Below, piece after piece: positions 1-9,411 of a stretch of 32,014 nt of DNA. This stretch comes from Candidatus Colwelliibacteriota bacterium (GTDB lineage: Bacteria; Patescibacteriota; Minisyncoccia; UBA6257; Colwellbacteraceae): positions 51,659 through 83,672 of the forward strand of contig JAQTUL010000005.1 of assembly GCA_028710275.1 (NCBI GenBank), given 5' to 3'. How positions within the stretch are numbered: the first letter of the stretch is position 1; the number at the start of each line of letters is the position of its first letter. The notes under the pieces were generated by a model. That model had not been told where the DNA came from, did not search any database, and saw nothing but the letters and a program-made list of their open reading frames with translations. Position numbers and translations under genes: made by a program.

Positions 1-271
<271 letters not shown>

Positions 272-281
272 CTATTGGTCT

Positions 282-3110
282 TTAATTGCCCGCGAGTCTA
301 TCTATAGCCTCTCTCATCGAACCAAGCGCTCTGACGACCGAATCTTTGAATGAAGGTGATTTCTCTTTTAGCTGAGGCTCAAACACCTTCACCTCGCGCG
401 TCCTCGTGTCCGAATCGTTATAGCATTGGCAGGCACCAGTAGGGCTAGAACCACAGAGTATCTGATCGTTATTTCTGCAGAAAAGGCTATAAGTAGTGGT
501 CCTATTCGGCATCGGATGCTTATTAGTACCGGCTGTATTTCCTGAAGAGGCGAACGCATTGAGCCATTGATAGCCGACATCCGCCCAGTTTTTCGGATCA
601 CCGGTTCCCTGCACTCCAGGGGTACAACGAAGGATGGTCGAGGTTCCCGAATCGGGAGCGACTGAGGTCCACATTATATCGAGGAACTGGTTCAGAAGAA
701 TCTGGGTTTTAGAAGGAGTGAAGTCGGTTATTATCGGCTTCTGTATAAACCTAACTGTCTGGGAATCAGAATCGGCCGATGAGCATACCGTCTTCGATGA
801 CACTGATTGATTTTCCCCATAGTAACGGCACGACCAGGCTATACATGGTCCGTCGTAATTACATGCTTCGTATGAACAAGTATCACAGTTACAGCTACTG
901 CACGAAGTATGGCAACTAGGCGGTGTTCCGCTGCAACTCTCACTACAGCAAGAATCGCAGTTACAACTGTAATGAACGGTATGTGTCGTTCCGCAGGCAT
1001 GTTGCGTGCAGTGCGCTTCATCGCTCCAATATTCTATACAGCTTGATTGTGAACAATTGCATGAATTTACCGCGGGATATGACGACCTAAGACTATTACA
1101 GCTATCGATGCACCTCTGGTGGTTATTATCGTCGTGAACAGCAAATGTCTGGGCGCTGGAACAAGTGAACTGACTTCTGGTACATTGCAGGGCATACGAC
1201 TGGGTTGAATTAACTCCCGTCAGATGATATGTACCGGAAATAGAATTATTGCCTGAACCGGAACCAGACCAATTAGAGGAAGAATTAGAACAGGAAAGAC
1301 TATAACTCGAAGGGCTTCCTCCGCCGATTATCGACGAACACATATTATTAGCCGTTCCAGACCAGTTTAAGTTTGTATCGGTTATCTGGCCGGGCTGACC
1401 AGGAAGACACTCTCTCGGTGATGCCGTTATCGAGGCAGTGACGGCTGTTGGTCCAGAGTAACATCCGGCCGGATCGTTGACGGTGACGGTCGCCGCAGCC
1501 TGTTTGGTCGTCGCTGGGCTCGCGATATCATGGCAAGTAAGAGCATACGTTGTCGTCGCTACAGGGCAAACAGACCTTGTTCCGCCCGTTCCGACATTAC
1601 CAATCCCTTGGTCTATCGAACAATTCGTCGCTCCAACACTGCTCCAACTGAGCGATGAGCATGATCCTCTTGTTATACTTGAAGGCGTCGCAGTCAGATT
1701 AACGGTGAAGGACGCTGCGCCGCAGGTACCATCACAGTTCGCGGTCGAATAACAGACACCCGATGTCTGCCCCGGAAGATAGGTCTGCAGATTAGTCTCA
1801 CACTGCGCCTTACCGGCAGCGGTCGCTGGATATTCGCTTGATGTCTGTATGCATGATGCCGCAGCCGTCTGACAATAATAGTATTTTTTGGTTATACCTG
1901 ATTCGTATCGGCAGTTATCATAATCGCTGTCGCACTTACCATCCGGATCGAACCATTCGACATAGGTTCCGGGGTTACTGACGCTTTCCCTGGAACAGTT
2001 TCTAACTGTAACTTTAGCTGAACCGGACGCGCTCTTTCCTGAGCCATCAGCCTTTTCGGTACAGGTGAAATTATATGTGGTCGTAGCCGCCGGAGCGACG
2101 GTCTCTGATCCATTGAGACTTATGCTTGTACTCGCCTTTAAGGCAGGGCTTACGGAACATTTTTGCGCTCCGGAACTAGTCCAGGCAACTACTGATGAAT
2201 GATCGGATGATTTATATTGCGGATCGCTGGGCGATATGCACGCCGGTGTCGCGGTCGCGGTAACGCTCGTATCGTCGACTGTTATAGTTATTGAATTAAC
2301 ATCCGGCGGAAGACTTCTATCGCGCCAATACCACCCGCCGCTCTCATGCGCGAGGACCTGATACGGAGAGGTACAGGTTATCGTGTATTTAGTCGTTGTG
2401 GTCGGAGAAACACTCGCTCCTGACTCGTTCGGAAAATTAGCCCCGGCGACCGACGGAGATATAGTACATTCATCCGTTCCGGAAACAGTCCAGGAAAGAG
2501 TCGTCGATTCTCCGGCTTTTATATTGGTTTTTGTCGCATAGAGCGATATCGCCGGATTCGCCGGGCACCTGATAGTGCTCGAATTTATCCTTGTCACCGT
2601 TCCATTAGAACAGCCAGCCTCATAAGGAGGATTTGTCGTATCAACGGAATATCTGTCAGCCTCTACGGCCTGTGTTGGATCATTCGAACCGCAACAAGCC
2701 TTATATATGCCGCCGGATGTGCAGTCACATCTTCCGGCACGCATAAGGGTTGTATCTCCACCTGAATTATATTTATCGGCAGTAGAACATATTCTGTCTC
2801 TTATGAGAGTGAAACTGAAGGCCCAGTCATCTCCCCAGTCACTAGAAAGATCCACTCTCTTTGCATTATATTTTGCCCAAGGCTCCGTGAAATTATTAGC
2901 TTCATATAAACAATCACCTGAAGTTGCCCCCCCTAAAAAAGAACTATCACTGCAAAGACCAACACATGAAGTTCCACAGCCTCCAGAATCTCTTATCGAT
3001 GGACCATTTGCACAGATGACCGTCGTATCAGCCAACGAGATACCGCTCATCAAAAAAGCTCCGAATATCAGAGAAACAATGTAGGTTGAAATCTTTAGAC
3101 GGTTGAACAT
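282..3110 (-). CDS. Large secreted Cys-rich surface protein with tandem Ig-like repeats
   Basis: 942-aa ORF with N-terminal signal/TM segment; repeated modules of the form 'ITASP..I..G.S..LSWS...A..CSI......SPTTTTxYTLTC'; very Cys-rich segment near residues 690-790. Confidence 0.85.
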   Translation of the reverse strand: MFNRLKISTYIVSLIFGAFLMSGISLADTTVICANGPSIRDSGGCGTSCVGLCSDSSFLGGATSGDCLYEANNFTEPWAKYNAKRVDLSSDWGDDWAFSFTLIRDRICSTADKYNSGGDTTLMRAGRCDCTSGGIYKACCGSNDPTQAVEADRYSVDTTNPPYEAGCSNGTVTRINSSTIRCPANPAISLYATKTNIKAGESTTLSWTVSGTDECTISPSVAGANFPNESGASVSPTTTTKYTITCTSPYQVLAHESGGWYWRDRSLPPDVNSITITVDDTSVTATATPACISPSDPQYKSSDHSSVVAWTSSGAQKCSVSPALKASTSISLNGSETVAPAATTTYNFTCTEKADGSGKSASGSAKVTVRNCSRESVSNPGTYVEWFDPDGKCDSDYDNCRYESGITKKYYYCQTAAASCIQTSSEYPATAAGKAQCETNLQTYLPGQTSGVCYSTANCDGTCGAASFTVNLTATPSSITRGSCSSLSWSSVGATNCSIDQGIGNVGTGGTRSVCPVATTTYALTCHDIASPATTKQAAATVTVNDPAGCYSGPTAVTASITASPRECLPGQPGQITDTNLNWSGTANNMCSSIIGGGSPSSYSLSCSNSSSNWSGSGSGNNSISGTYHLTGVNSTQSYALQCTRSQFTCSSAQTFAVHDDNNHQRCIDSCNSLRSSYPAVNSCNCSQSSCIEYWSDEAHCTQHACGTTHTVHYSCNCDSCCSESCSGTPPSCHTSCSSCNCDTCSYEACNYDGPCIAWSCRYYGENQSVSSKTVCSSADSDSQTVRFIQKPIITDFTPSKTQILLNQFLDIMWTSVAPDSGTSTILRCTPGVQGTGDPKNWADVGYQWLNAFASSGNTAGTNKHPMPNRTTTYSLFCRNNDQILCGSSPTGACQCYNDSDTRTREVKVFEPQLKEKSPSFKDSVVRALGSMREAIDRLAGN

Positions 3111-3111
3111 T

Positions 3112-3816
3112 TTATTTTATGGTCCCAAAGATGGATTTTAGATAAGAACCTGAGTCGTTCGCTGTCACGCTCGGAATAATACTATTCCAATTATCAGAGG
3201 TCTTTATAAGAACATTCCCAACACCATCTATCATCTCGGAAACCACAGGTTTAGCCGATCTAAATTCTCCTATAAGCTGCCCTTTCTCTATACTTGATCC
3301 AAATTTAAGACCATCCGCAAATACAAAATCTCCAGCGATGAAATCTATTCTATGAGCGGGAAGTTTATCGCTTTTTTCGACATCCCAAGGAGAAATATCA
3401 ACTACAGCGATAACTCTATAATTAACGCCACCCTTGGTTTTTAAGTAATGATTACCAACAGAGCCATCAAAAGGAGCAAATAATTTAGTACCGACAGGAA
3501 GATTAAATATTGATCCGGTCAACACTTTGCCGTCCTTACCTATCGCGGGACCACCTAAGTTGCAATAAATTTGTTCCAATAAAAGGCAATCTCCCGCTTT
3601 AGCCGTCGATATTTCGACAGGTTTAGGAACTTCGGCCTGCGTACCACCCACTTGGGGGACATCGGTTCCCGTTGTTCCAGTGATCTCAGGAATATTCGAA
3701 CTCTCTCCCTGTTGGGGAGTCCCTTTTTCTTGTTTGGATATAAATATCACGGCCCCGACCGCGATGATTATTATCACGATGGACGCCGTTATCAGAATCG
3801 TTTTACTTCTGCTCAT
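3112..3816 (-). CDS. Single-pass membrane protein of unknown function with a 'vGTklfAPFDGsv' beta-domain (paralogue set member 1)
   Basis: 234-aa ORF; N-terminal TM (ILITASIVIIIIAVGAVIFI); motif LPVGTKLFAPFDGSVG...KGQLIGEF shared with the neighbouring gene. Confidence 0.8.
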   Translation of the reverse strand: MSRSKTILITASIVIIIIAVGAVIFISKQEKGTPQQGESSNIPEITGTTGTDVPQVGGTQAEVPKPVEISTAKAGDCLLLEQIYCNLGGPAIGKDGKVLTGSIFNLPVGTKLFAPFDGSVGNHYLKTKGGVNYRVIAVVDISPWDVEKSDKLPAHRIDFIAGDFVFADGLKFGSSIEKGQLIGEFRSAKPVVSEMIDGVGNVLIKTSDNWNSIIPSVTANDSGSYLKSIFGTIK

Positions 3817-3903
3817 ATATGTCTTTAAGTATAGGGCATTAATCGGTCGGCCAAAAGAAAGTTTTACACAGCTAGACCCCTTATTCGCCGGGATTGAAAG
3901 TCA

Positions 3904-3930
3904 AACGCCTACCGGAATACGGTAGGCGTT
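3904..3930 (-). terminator. Hairpin, possible terminator between paralogue genes
   Basis: AACGCCTACCG-gaata-CGGTAGGCGTT, 11-bp perfect stem; weak T-tract. Confidence 0.5.
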
Positions 3931-3984
3931 AAAGCTTATAAAGAACTTCACTCAAAACTTACATCACCGTACCTTCGTTGAAAT

Positions 3985-4734
3985 TCAGCAGAGACTGACC
4001 ATTTTTTCCAAATATGCCAGAGCTACTGTTTGATCTTTTATTTTTTCATGCCAAACATCAAAAACCTTTATCACTAGGTCAGCTCTCTCGTTTATAAAAC
4101 CCCCAAACACCACTTCTTCCGAACCGACCGATAGTAGCGGGGCGCCTCTCTTGACCGTTTTCCCGACTTCAACCCCTTCAACCAATATCGGATCTGCACA
4201 GATTATCTGAATACAAGCAACGTCTTTTGAAGACAACCAGCTTCCTGTATGAGGACCGAAGGCGAAAGACTTATAAGTCACACCATCAGAGCTCTTGATA
4301 TAGGAAATAGCAAGACTTCCATCAAATGGAGCATATATCACTGTTCCCTTAGAAACATTGAATACCACTCCGGACATTCTTGCTCCATCCGTTTTTCTTG
4401 TCGGTATCATCGCTGTCTTCCAGCTTTCAGAATCGACTATAAAAGTTTCCTCGGGAATAATAGCCGCTACTTCTGTCTTAACCTCGTTCGGAACCTTCTT
4501 AGCGATATCCGCCTTAATCTCCTCTTTTACTGCTTCGACTTCCTTACTCGTTGTCGTCGCTTCCGGTATTTTGATCTCCTCGGAAGTTTTTGGAACAGAT
4601 TGCTGCGGACCTATGAGTCCCGCCCTATACACTCCAAAAAGAGAGACGATCGCTATCACGAGAACGAAAGCGATGACGAGAAGGACTTTGTTAACCCGAT
4701 GACCTTCGGTTGATCTCTGTTTGTCAGTTCTCAT
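3985..4734 (-). CDS. Single-pass membrane protein of unknown function (paralogue set member 2)
   Basis: 249-aa ORF; N-terminal TM; SKGTVIYAPFDGSLA...VKRGAPLLSVG resembles member 1. TATAAT and AAAGGAG lie upstream. Confidence 0.8.
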   Translation of the reverse strand: MRTDKQRSTEGHRVNKVLLVIAFVLVIAIVSLFGVYRAGLIGPQQSVPKTSEEIKIPEATTTSKEVEAVKEEIKADIAKKVPNEVKTEVAAIIPEETFIVDSESWKTAMIPTRKTDGARMSGVVFNVSKGTVIYAPFDGSLAISYIKSSDGVTYKSFAFGPHTGSWLSSKDVACIQIICADPILVEGVEVGKTVKRGAPLLSVGSEEVVFGGFINERADLVIKVFDVWHEKIKDQTVALAYLEKMVSLC

Positions 4735-5004
4735 CGAGAACCACTCCTTTCTTCCTTATTATATTTTTAAAATTTCGTCCGCCTTTACGGATCGTAGCTT
4801 GAACCTACCACAAATTTACTAGAATGGCAAATAGCTAACCTGCTATCTTCCGCTTAACTTCAGGTCAGCTTAAAACATATATTGTCTGCTAAGTGTCCAG
4901 CCGGACACTTGGCAGATAATAAGCAAATATATCTTTATAAATACATCGCATCCAAATTATCTCCCGTCGTAGATAATTTCAGTCTTAAACCAAGAAATAA
5001 TGAT

Positions 5005-5027
5005 AAAAAAATCCCCCTTTCGGGGGA
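5005..5027 (-). terminator. Rho-independent terminator after the 5043-5771 gene
   Basis: Minus strand TCCCCC-GAAA-GGGGGA followed by TTTTTTT. Confidence 0.75.
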
Positions 5028-5042
5028 ATTGAAGCCTGACTG

Positions 5043-5771
5043 CTATAGCTTTAGCATCACTATTTTCCCATCCTTTGTAAGAATATCCTTCATATCAGCA
5101 AGAGTGAAGTCCCCTTCCTTTGATATCGCAAAAGCTATCTGAGCATCCTTTGGGAAGAGCTCTTCGTTCAATTTAGAGCCGCTCTTTATATCGAGTATAG
5201 GTGTTCCCATGGCTATCGATTTGAATATATCATCGATACCAGCCCTGAACACGGACTGACCGGCGAGAAGCGGTCCCGGAACATAAAGAGTGGTTGCTAT
5301 ATCCTCATCCAGATTTTTTGCTCTGAACCACGCATATGCAGGGTCACCGGAGCTCATCCCCCCTTGGGCGAATTTATCAGAATTGGCATAGATTGTCGCT
5401 CCGACCGGAAGTCCGGACATCAGCATAAACTTTATTGGTCTGCCCTCAACGTCTTTTGTTTCGTTCCATATGGAAAGATCGGTCACGTCTTTATCCGGAT
5501 TAAACTGCGGAAGTATAAACTTAAATTTACCCGCTCCCTCGGCATCCAAAAGCATCTTTCTTGCTTCATCAGGAGAGACAAAAACGAATAGGTCAGACAT
5601 ATCCTTTTCACTTTTTATGTCTATCCGGCCTTTTGCCAGGGAGTCCTCAAGCGTCGCTTGCTTAGCTCCTCCAAATATCATATCGGACAGAGGAGATAGG
5701 AATATCGCATAACCGGCCGCGAGAACGGCGATGGTGACAGCGACGATGGTTAATATCGTTTTCTTCTTCAT
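5043..5771 (-). CDS. Single-pass membrane protein of unknown function (paralogue set member 3)
   Basis: 242-aa ORF; N-terminal TM; clear similarity to 6576-7316 (KFKFILPQF / DFKFLLPQF; GLPVGATIYANSDKFAQG / GLTVGTKIYADIDGFAAG; KDGKIVMLKL / KNGKIVMVKR). Confidence 0.85.
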   Translation of the reverse strand: MKKKTILTIVAVTIAVLAAGYAIFLSPLSDMIFGGAKQATLEDSLAKGRIDIKSEKDMSDLFVFVSPDEARKMLLDAEGAGKFKFILPQFNPDKDVTDLSIWNETKDVEGRPIKFMLMSGLPVGATIYANSDKFAQGGMSSGDPAYAWFRAKNLDEDIATTLYVPGPLLAGQSVFRAGIDDIFKSIAMGTPILDIKSGSKLNEELFPKDAQIAFAISKEGDFTLADMKDILTKDGKIVMLKL

Positions 5772-5824
5772 TGCAATTATATTATATCAGAACCAATAGA
5801 ATATTCTCGTGGGGATAAGATATA

Positions 5825-6559
5825 TCATCGGGATATTCTGTCTATTATCTTCTTTCCGTTCGCGGCCCATTTTTTAGCAGTATCGTTTACAAGGTCCGGA
5901 AAAGCTATCAGTATTCTTTTTTGTCCTAGCGGGAGTTTTGGAATCACGCCGATTATCATCGCTTTAAAATCTCTTGTAAGCTCTGACCTGCTCATAAAAT
6001 TTTTATCTCCTATCATCGGTATCTCACTCTTAATTACCGAGAGGCTTTTTTTAAGTCCGATTGACGACGCAAGGGATAACGAAAAATCCACAAGAAAATA
6101 CGCGGATATTATGAGTGATATAGCCACGCTGTATCCTAGCGACAAATAGAGAGCGACTAGTTTCGCAATGAAAGGCTGAATAAACTCCATCGCAAATAAA
6201 GCAGCTAAACCCCAGACTACCGAACAAAACAGGGATATTCTCCCGTTTATATTAAGCGGCTGACCGCTATAACTCCACCACCTAGCGCCAAACATGGATT
6301 CCATTACCACACTGGTAGCATATTCGACCAATGAGAGAAATATTGTTCCAAACGCGAATATTTCCATCGGAGTCGCCCCTGTCGTCCTTACGAAGATAAT
6401 CATAATGAGCGCACCGAAGCCATATATCGAGCAGAACGGTCCGTTCATAAAGCCTCTATTAACCGGCTTACCCTGCCTTATACTTTCAGAAACAACCTCA
6501 AGAAGCCATCCAATAAACGAATAGATGAAAAATGAATAAGCTATCTCCGTTATCGTCAT
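5825..6559 (-). CDS. CmpB-like multi-pass membrane protein (putative ABC transporter permease family, PF06541-like)
   Basis: 244-aa hydrophobic ORF; YSFIGWLLEVVSESIRQGKPVNRGFMNGPFCSIYGFGAL...LEYATSVVMESMFGARWWSYSGQPLNINGRISLFCSVVWG is typical of this family. Confidence 0.75.
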   Translation of the reverse strand: MTITEIAYSFFIYSFIGWLLEVVSESIRQGKPVNRGFMNGPFCSIYGFGALIMIIFVRTTGATPMEIFAFGTIFLSLVEYATSVVMESMFGARWWSYSGQPLNINGRISLFCSVVWGLAALFAMEFIQPFIAKLVALYLSLGYSVAISLIISAYFLVDFSLSLASSIGLKKSLSVIKSEIPMIGDKNFMSRSELTRDFKAMIIGVIPKLPLGQKRILIAFPDLVNDTAKKWAANGKKIIDRISR

Positions 6560-6575
6560 CTTCAGAAAGGCCGGA

Positions 6576-7316
6576 CTATCTTTTGACCATCACTATCTTT
6601 CCATTCTTGGAAAGGAGAACGTTATCCAGATCCGCAAGATTACGGTCCCCTTTCTTTTCGATGCTTAGGGCAATCTGCGAATCAGGTATTTGAGCAAGAG
6701 TTCTGTCCGTTATAATAGGCATAAGCGGATCGGCTATCGTTATCCGCCTAAGAACTTCATCCAATTTCGATAAGAATATAGAATCAGCCCCTCCTGGAAC
6801 ATATAAGGTAGGCACATACATCACTTTAAACACTCCATCGTAGGTTCCGGGATTTTCAGATATCACCCGCTCCTCAGTCCTAATATATGGAGGATCCGTT
6901 TTTTCTTCATATAATCCGGCGGCAAACCCGTCGATGTCCGCATATATCTTAGTTCCAACAGTAAGCCCCCTTACTGTTATGTATGATATTATTTCGCCCT
7001 CCGTCTCTTTTTCACGTTCGGATATGACCGTTCCTAGACTGATATCGAACTGCGGTAATAGAAATTTAAAGTCCCCCTTGTTATCTTGTTCAGTAAGAAG
7101 ATTTCTCACTTCATCAATGTCTAGATAATCGAAATATCTAGCCCTGTCGGCTTCGGATGATATTTCTATCTTTCCGGACGCAATCGCCTTTCTGACAATC
7201 TCCTTATCTCCGAAACCGATAATGCCTGACATCGGAGATATAATCACAGCCGCCGCGGCAGCGAAGATAAGTATGGCAACCGAAGATATCACGATAATAG
7301 ATCTTCCTTTCTTCAT
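6576..7316 (-). CDS. Single-pass membrane protein of unknown function (paralogue set member 4)
   Basis: 246-aa ORF; paralogous along most of its length to 5043-5771. Confidence 0.85.
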   Translation of the reverse strand: MKKGRSIIVISSVAILIFAAAAAVIISPMSGIIGFGDKEIVRKAIASGKIEISSEADRARYFDYLDIDEVRNLLTEQDNKGDFKFLLPQFDISLGTVISEREKETEGEIISYITVRGLTVGTKIYADIDGFAAGLYEEKTDPPYIRTEERVISENPGTYDGVFKVMYVPTLYVPGGADSIFLSKLDEVLRRITIADPLMPIITDRTLAQIPDSQIALSIEKKGDRNLADLDNVLLSKNGKIVMVKR

Positions 7317-7738
7317 ATTATTTTTTTATTCAATGTTATCTGCAAGGCTCTCGTGAGTCTTCTCGCGCTATCGGTTCCTATCGACGTCCAAACCATCTGG
7401 TTCGCAGTCTCACTATCCCTTCTAAACTTATACATACCGACCGTCGACCCGCTTATCGATTCTATTCCCTCAAGACTCCAGTCTCCGGTTATATCGTTAT
7501 AACCAGGACACCCAACACTGTTGTAATCGGAATTACCGAATTCATGGAATAGAACACACTCTATGCCCGTATCAGCCGCAAAAAGAGCTGCTCCCGAAAA
7601 ACGAGAATCAGTCACCTGTTTAAGCTCGGTAACGACAAGAAAACTGCTTAAAGTCATAGCTCCTAATATCACTGCAGAGATGATGACGACCAGAAATATC
7701 ATCATCTGTCCCTTTTGGCCGCATAGTCTCTTCATCAT
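7313..7738 (-). CDS. PilX-like minor pilin / pilus assembly protein
   Basis: 141 aa; GQMMIFLVVIISAVILGAMTLSSFLVVTELKQVTDSRFSGAALFAADTGIEC; hydrophobic helix; last gene of the pseudopilin run. Confidence 0.65.
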   Translation of the reverse strand: MMKRLCGQKGQMMIFLVVIISAVILGAMTLSSFLVVTELKQVTDSRFSGAALFAADTGIECVLFHEFGNSDYNSVGCPGYNDITGDWSLEGIESISGSTVGMYKFRRDSETANQMVWTSIGTDSARRLTRALQITLNKKII

Positions 7739-8262
7739 GTCTTATAATATATCAACCTTGCTCCGACAGTTGTCTGAATATTAATGAGGGGGATATCCTT
7801 TCTGGGATCCTTCACGCCGGCAACTATCGTTATCCTTGGAGTGGTTGCCCCGCTGAAATCCGTTATATAGAACATCCCGTTCACTGTAATCCCTTCTGCT
7901 GTCAGAGGACTTCCGTTTTTAGCTATCCTTCCGTCCGCGAACGAGTAGGAAACGTTCTGTCCCTTATAGTTCACAAATGACAGCGTCTGGCTCTGGCCAT
8001 TAGGAATGGTAAAACTAACCCCGGTCCTAACCTCCCTAGTTATCTGTTCGACGACAAGGGCCGTATTATCTATCGCCGCCGATTGAATAGAAACGAATCT
8101 CGCCGACCTCAGGGAACTGACGAATATGGAACCGACTATCGTCACTATTACTGAGAAAACTCCGAGAGCGACCATTGTCTCCATAAGAGTAAATCCCGAC
8201 TGGCTGGATGAGTTGGTTTGTCTGTCAGTTATTATCTGTTGATTCATGCTCATCATCTCCAA
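7735..8262 (-). CDS. Type IV pilus pseudopilin (class III signal SG|FTLMETMVALGVFS)
   Basis: 175-aa ORF with canonical prepilin cleavage motif; start may be the internal MNQQ. Confidence 0.85.
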   Translation of the reverse strand: MEMMSMNQQIITDRQTNSSSQSGFTLMETMVALGVFSVIVTIVGSIFVSSLRSARFVSIQSAAIDNTALVVEQITREVRTGVSFTIPNGQSQTLSFVNYKGQNVSYSFADGRIAKNGSPLTAEGITVNGMFYITDFSGATTPRITIVAGVKDPRKDIPLINIQTTVGARLIYYKT

Positions 8263-8768
8263 TTAAATGCATCGGTCGCTATCGACACATTGTTTAATCT
8301 ATTGTTTCTCCCTTTCCAGTCGACCCTGCTCGTTATGCGAATCCTCTCGGTTCCTCCTATGTATGTTATCTGGACGTATCTATGATAGGACGTATCTTCT
8401 CCGTTTGTATAACCATATAAACCTGTTGCCTCATCAAACTTCAGCGGCCTAAGATCTCCTGGATTTACCGTTCCCCCTAAAATACGACTGGTATAGTCGA
8501 CCTCGTAATATCCCTGAACCGTAAAACCTTCGTTCCAGGCTCCGCCGGGAATAAGGGCATTCGCATCGAGTATGTTTTTTGCGACTTCAACCCCCTCGGC
8601 AGCAAGATTAACCGCCGTGGTTTGTTCTGATATATAGCGTCCTTGACTAGTAGCCTTAGCTAAAAAGCCGACGATAGCGACCACTCCAACCGTAAGTATG
8701 CTCGCGGCGACAATCGCCTCATTTAATATCTGTCCGGATATCTTGTTTTTTCCGCTCACTCTTATCAT
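8253..8768 (-). CDS. PilV-like pseudopilin with divergent cleavage motif (SG|QILNEAIVAA)
   Basis: 171 aa; Glu at +5 after Gly, then hydrophobic helix; located among other pseudopilins. Confidence 0.75.
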   Translation of the reverse strand: MIRVSGKNKISGQILNEAIVAASILTVGVVAIVGFLAKATSQGRYISEQTTAVNLAAEGVEVAKNILDANALIPGGAWNEGFTVQGYYEVDYTSRILGGTVNPGDLRPLKFDEATGLYGYTNGEDTSYHRYVQITYIGGTERIRITSRVDWKGRNNRLNNVSIATDAFNWR

Positions 8769-9409
8769 CTCGATCTTGTTGTTATAAGACCACTCCTTTC
8801 GACAATAACCTTCACTTGGTCCATTGATGCCGTCGAAGCTATAACGCCAAGCGTTATATCCCTGTTGGAATCGGCATTCACGTAGGTCGTCGGGTCCGGC
8901 GGCAAAAAAACTATATCAGCCGTACCGTCACCGCCAAACGTTCCGGGAACAGCGGCACCCGATGTCATATCGGCAAAATATATTCCTTCTTTAGGTATTA
9001 CCTCGTTCGAACTTCCAAGAACCTGTTCTCCTCCATTAAATCTATGATCGCATACCGGTCCCCGATCTATGAATATAATAGCCCTATTCTGATCGAGGTG
9101 GACACCATAGCCGCAATCCTGTGAACCAGCCTGAAAAAGGCTATTCATCGAAAGTGACTTCGCGCGGGAAATGAGAGCCCGAAGTTTTTCCTGATTTATC
9201 GAAATATTGAACTGCATCCTCCTGTCCGCTCCTGAGTTCGCGACTGTGCCCATTATGATGAACATTATGGACATCGTTATCATTATTTCGATAAGAGTAA
9301 AACCCGTTCCGAATTTTGTCCGGAACGGAAATAATCGCCTCCCGATCTTCCTTTGAATTCCGGGGTGGCCATCCATTGGTCTCATTGATCGGAAGCGGAT
9401 ATCCTGCAT
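8765..9409 (-). CDS. GspH/FimT-like pseudopilin
   Basis: TG|FTLIEIMITMSIMFIIMGTVA; 214 aa; longer leader than usual (internal starts possible). Confidence 0.8.
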   Translation of the reverse strand: MQDIRFRSMRPMDGHPGIQRKIGRRLFPFRTKFGTGFTLIEIMITMSIMFIIMGTVANSGADRRMQFNISINQEKLRALISRAKSLSMNSLFQAGSQDCGYGVHLDQNRAIIFIDRGPVCDHRFNGGEQVLGSSNEVIPKEGIYFADMTSGAAVPGTFGGDGTADIVFLPPDPTTYVNADSNRDITLGVIASTASMDQVKVIVERSGLITTRSR

Positions 9410-9411
9410 TT

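Noticed and set aside
4249-4713. Plus ORFs 4249-4713 and 4358-4702
   Set aside because: Shadow ORFs antisense to the 3985-4734 membrane protein gene.
4882-5142. Plus ORF of 86 aa
   Set aside because: Covers the hairpin and terminator and overlaps a paralogue gene end; no recognisable domain.
5825-6559. Possible ABC transporter permease partner for the solo SBP
   Set aside because: Belongs to a CmpB-like family of uncertain function, ~17 kb away within the pilus operon; no ATPase gene nearby.
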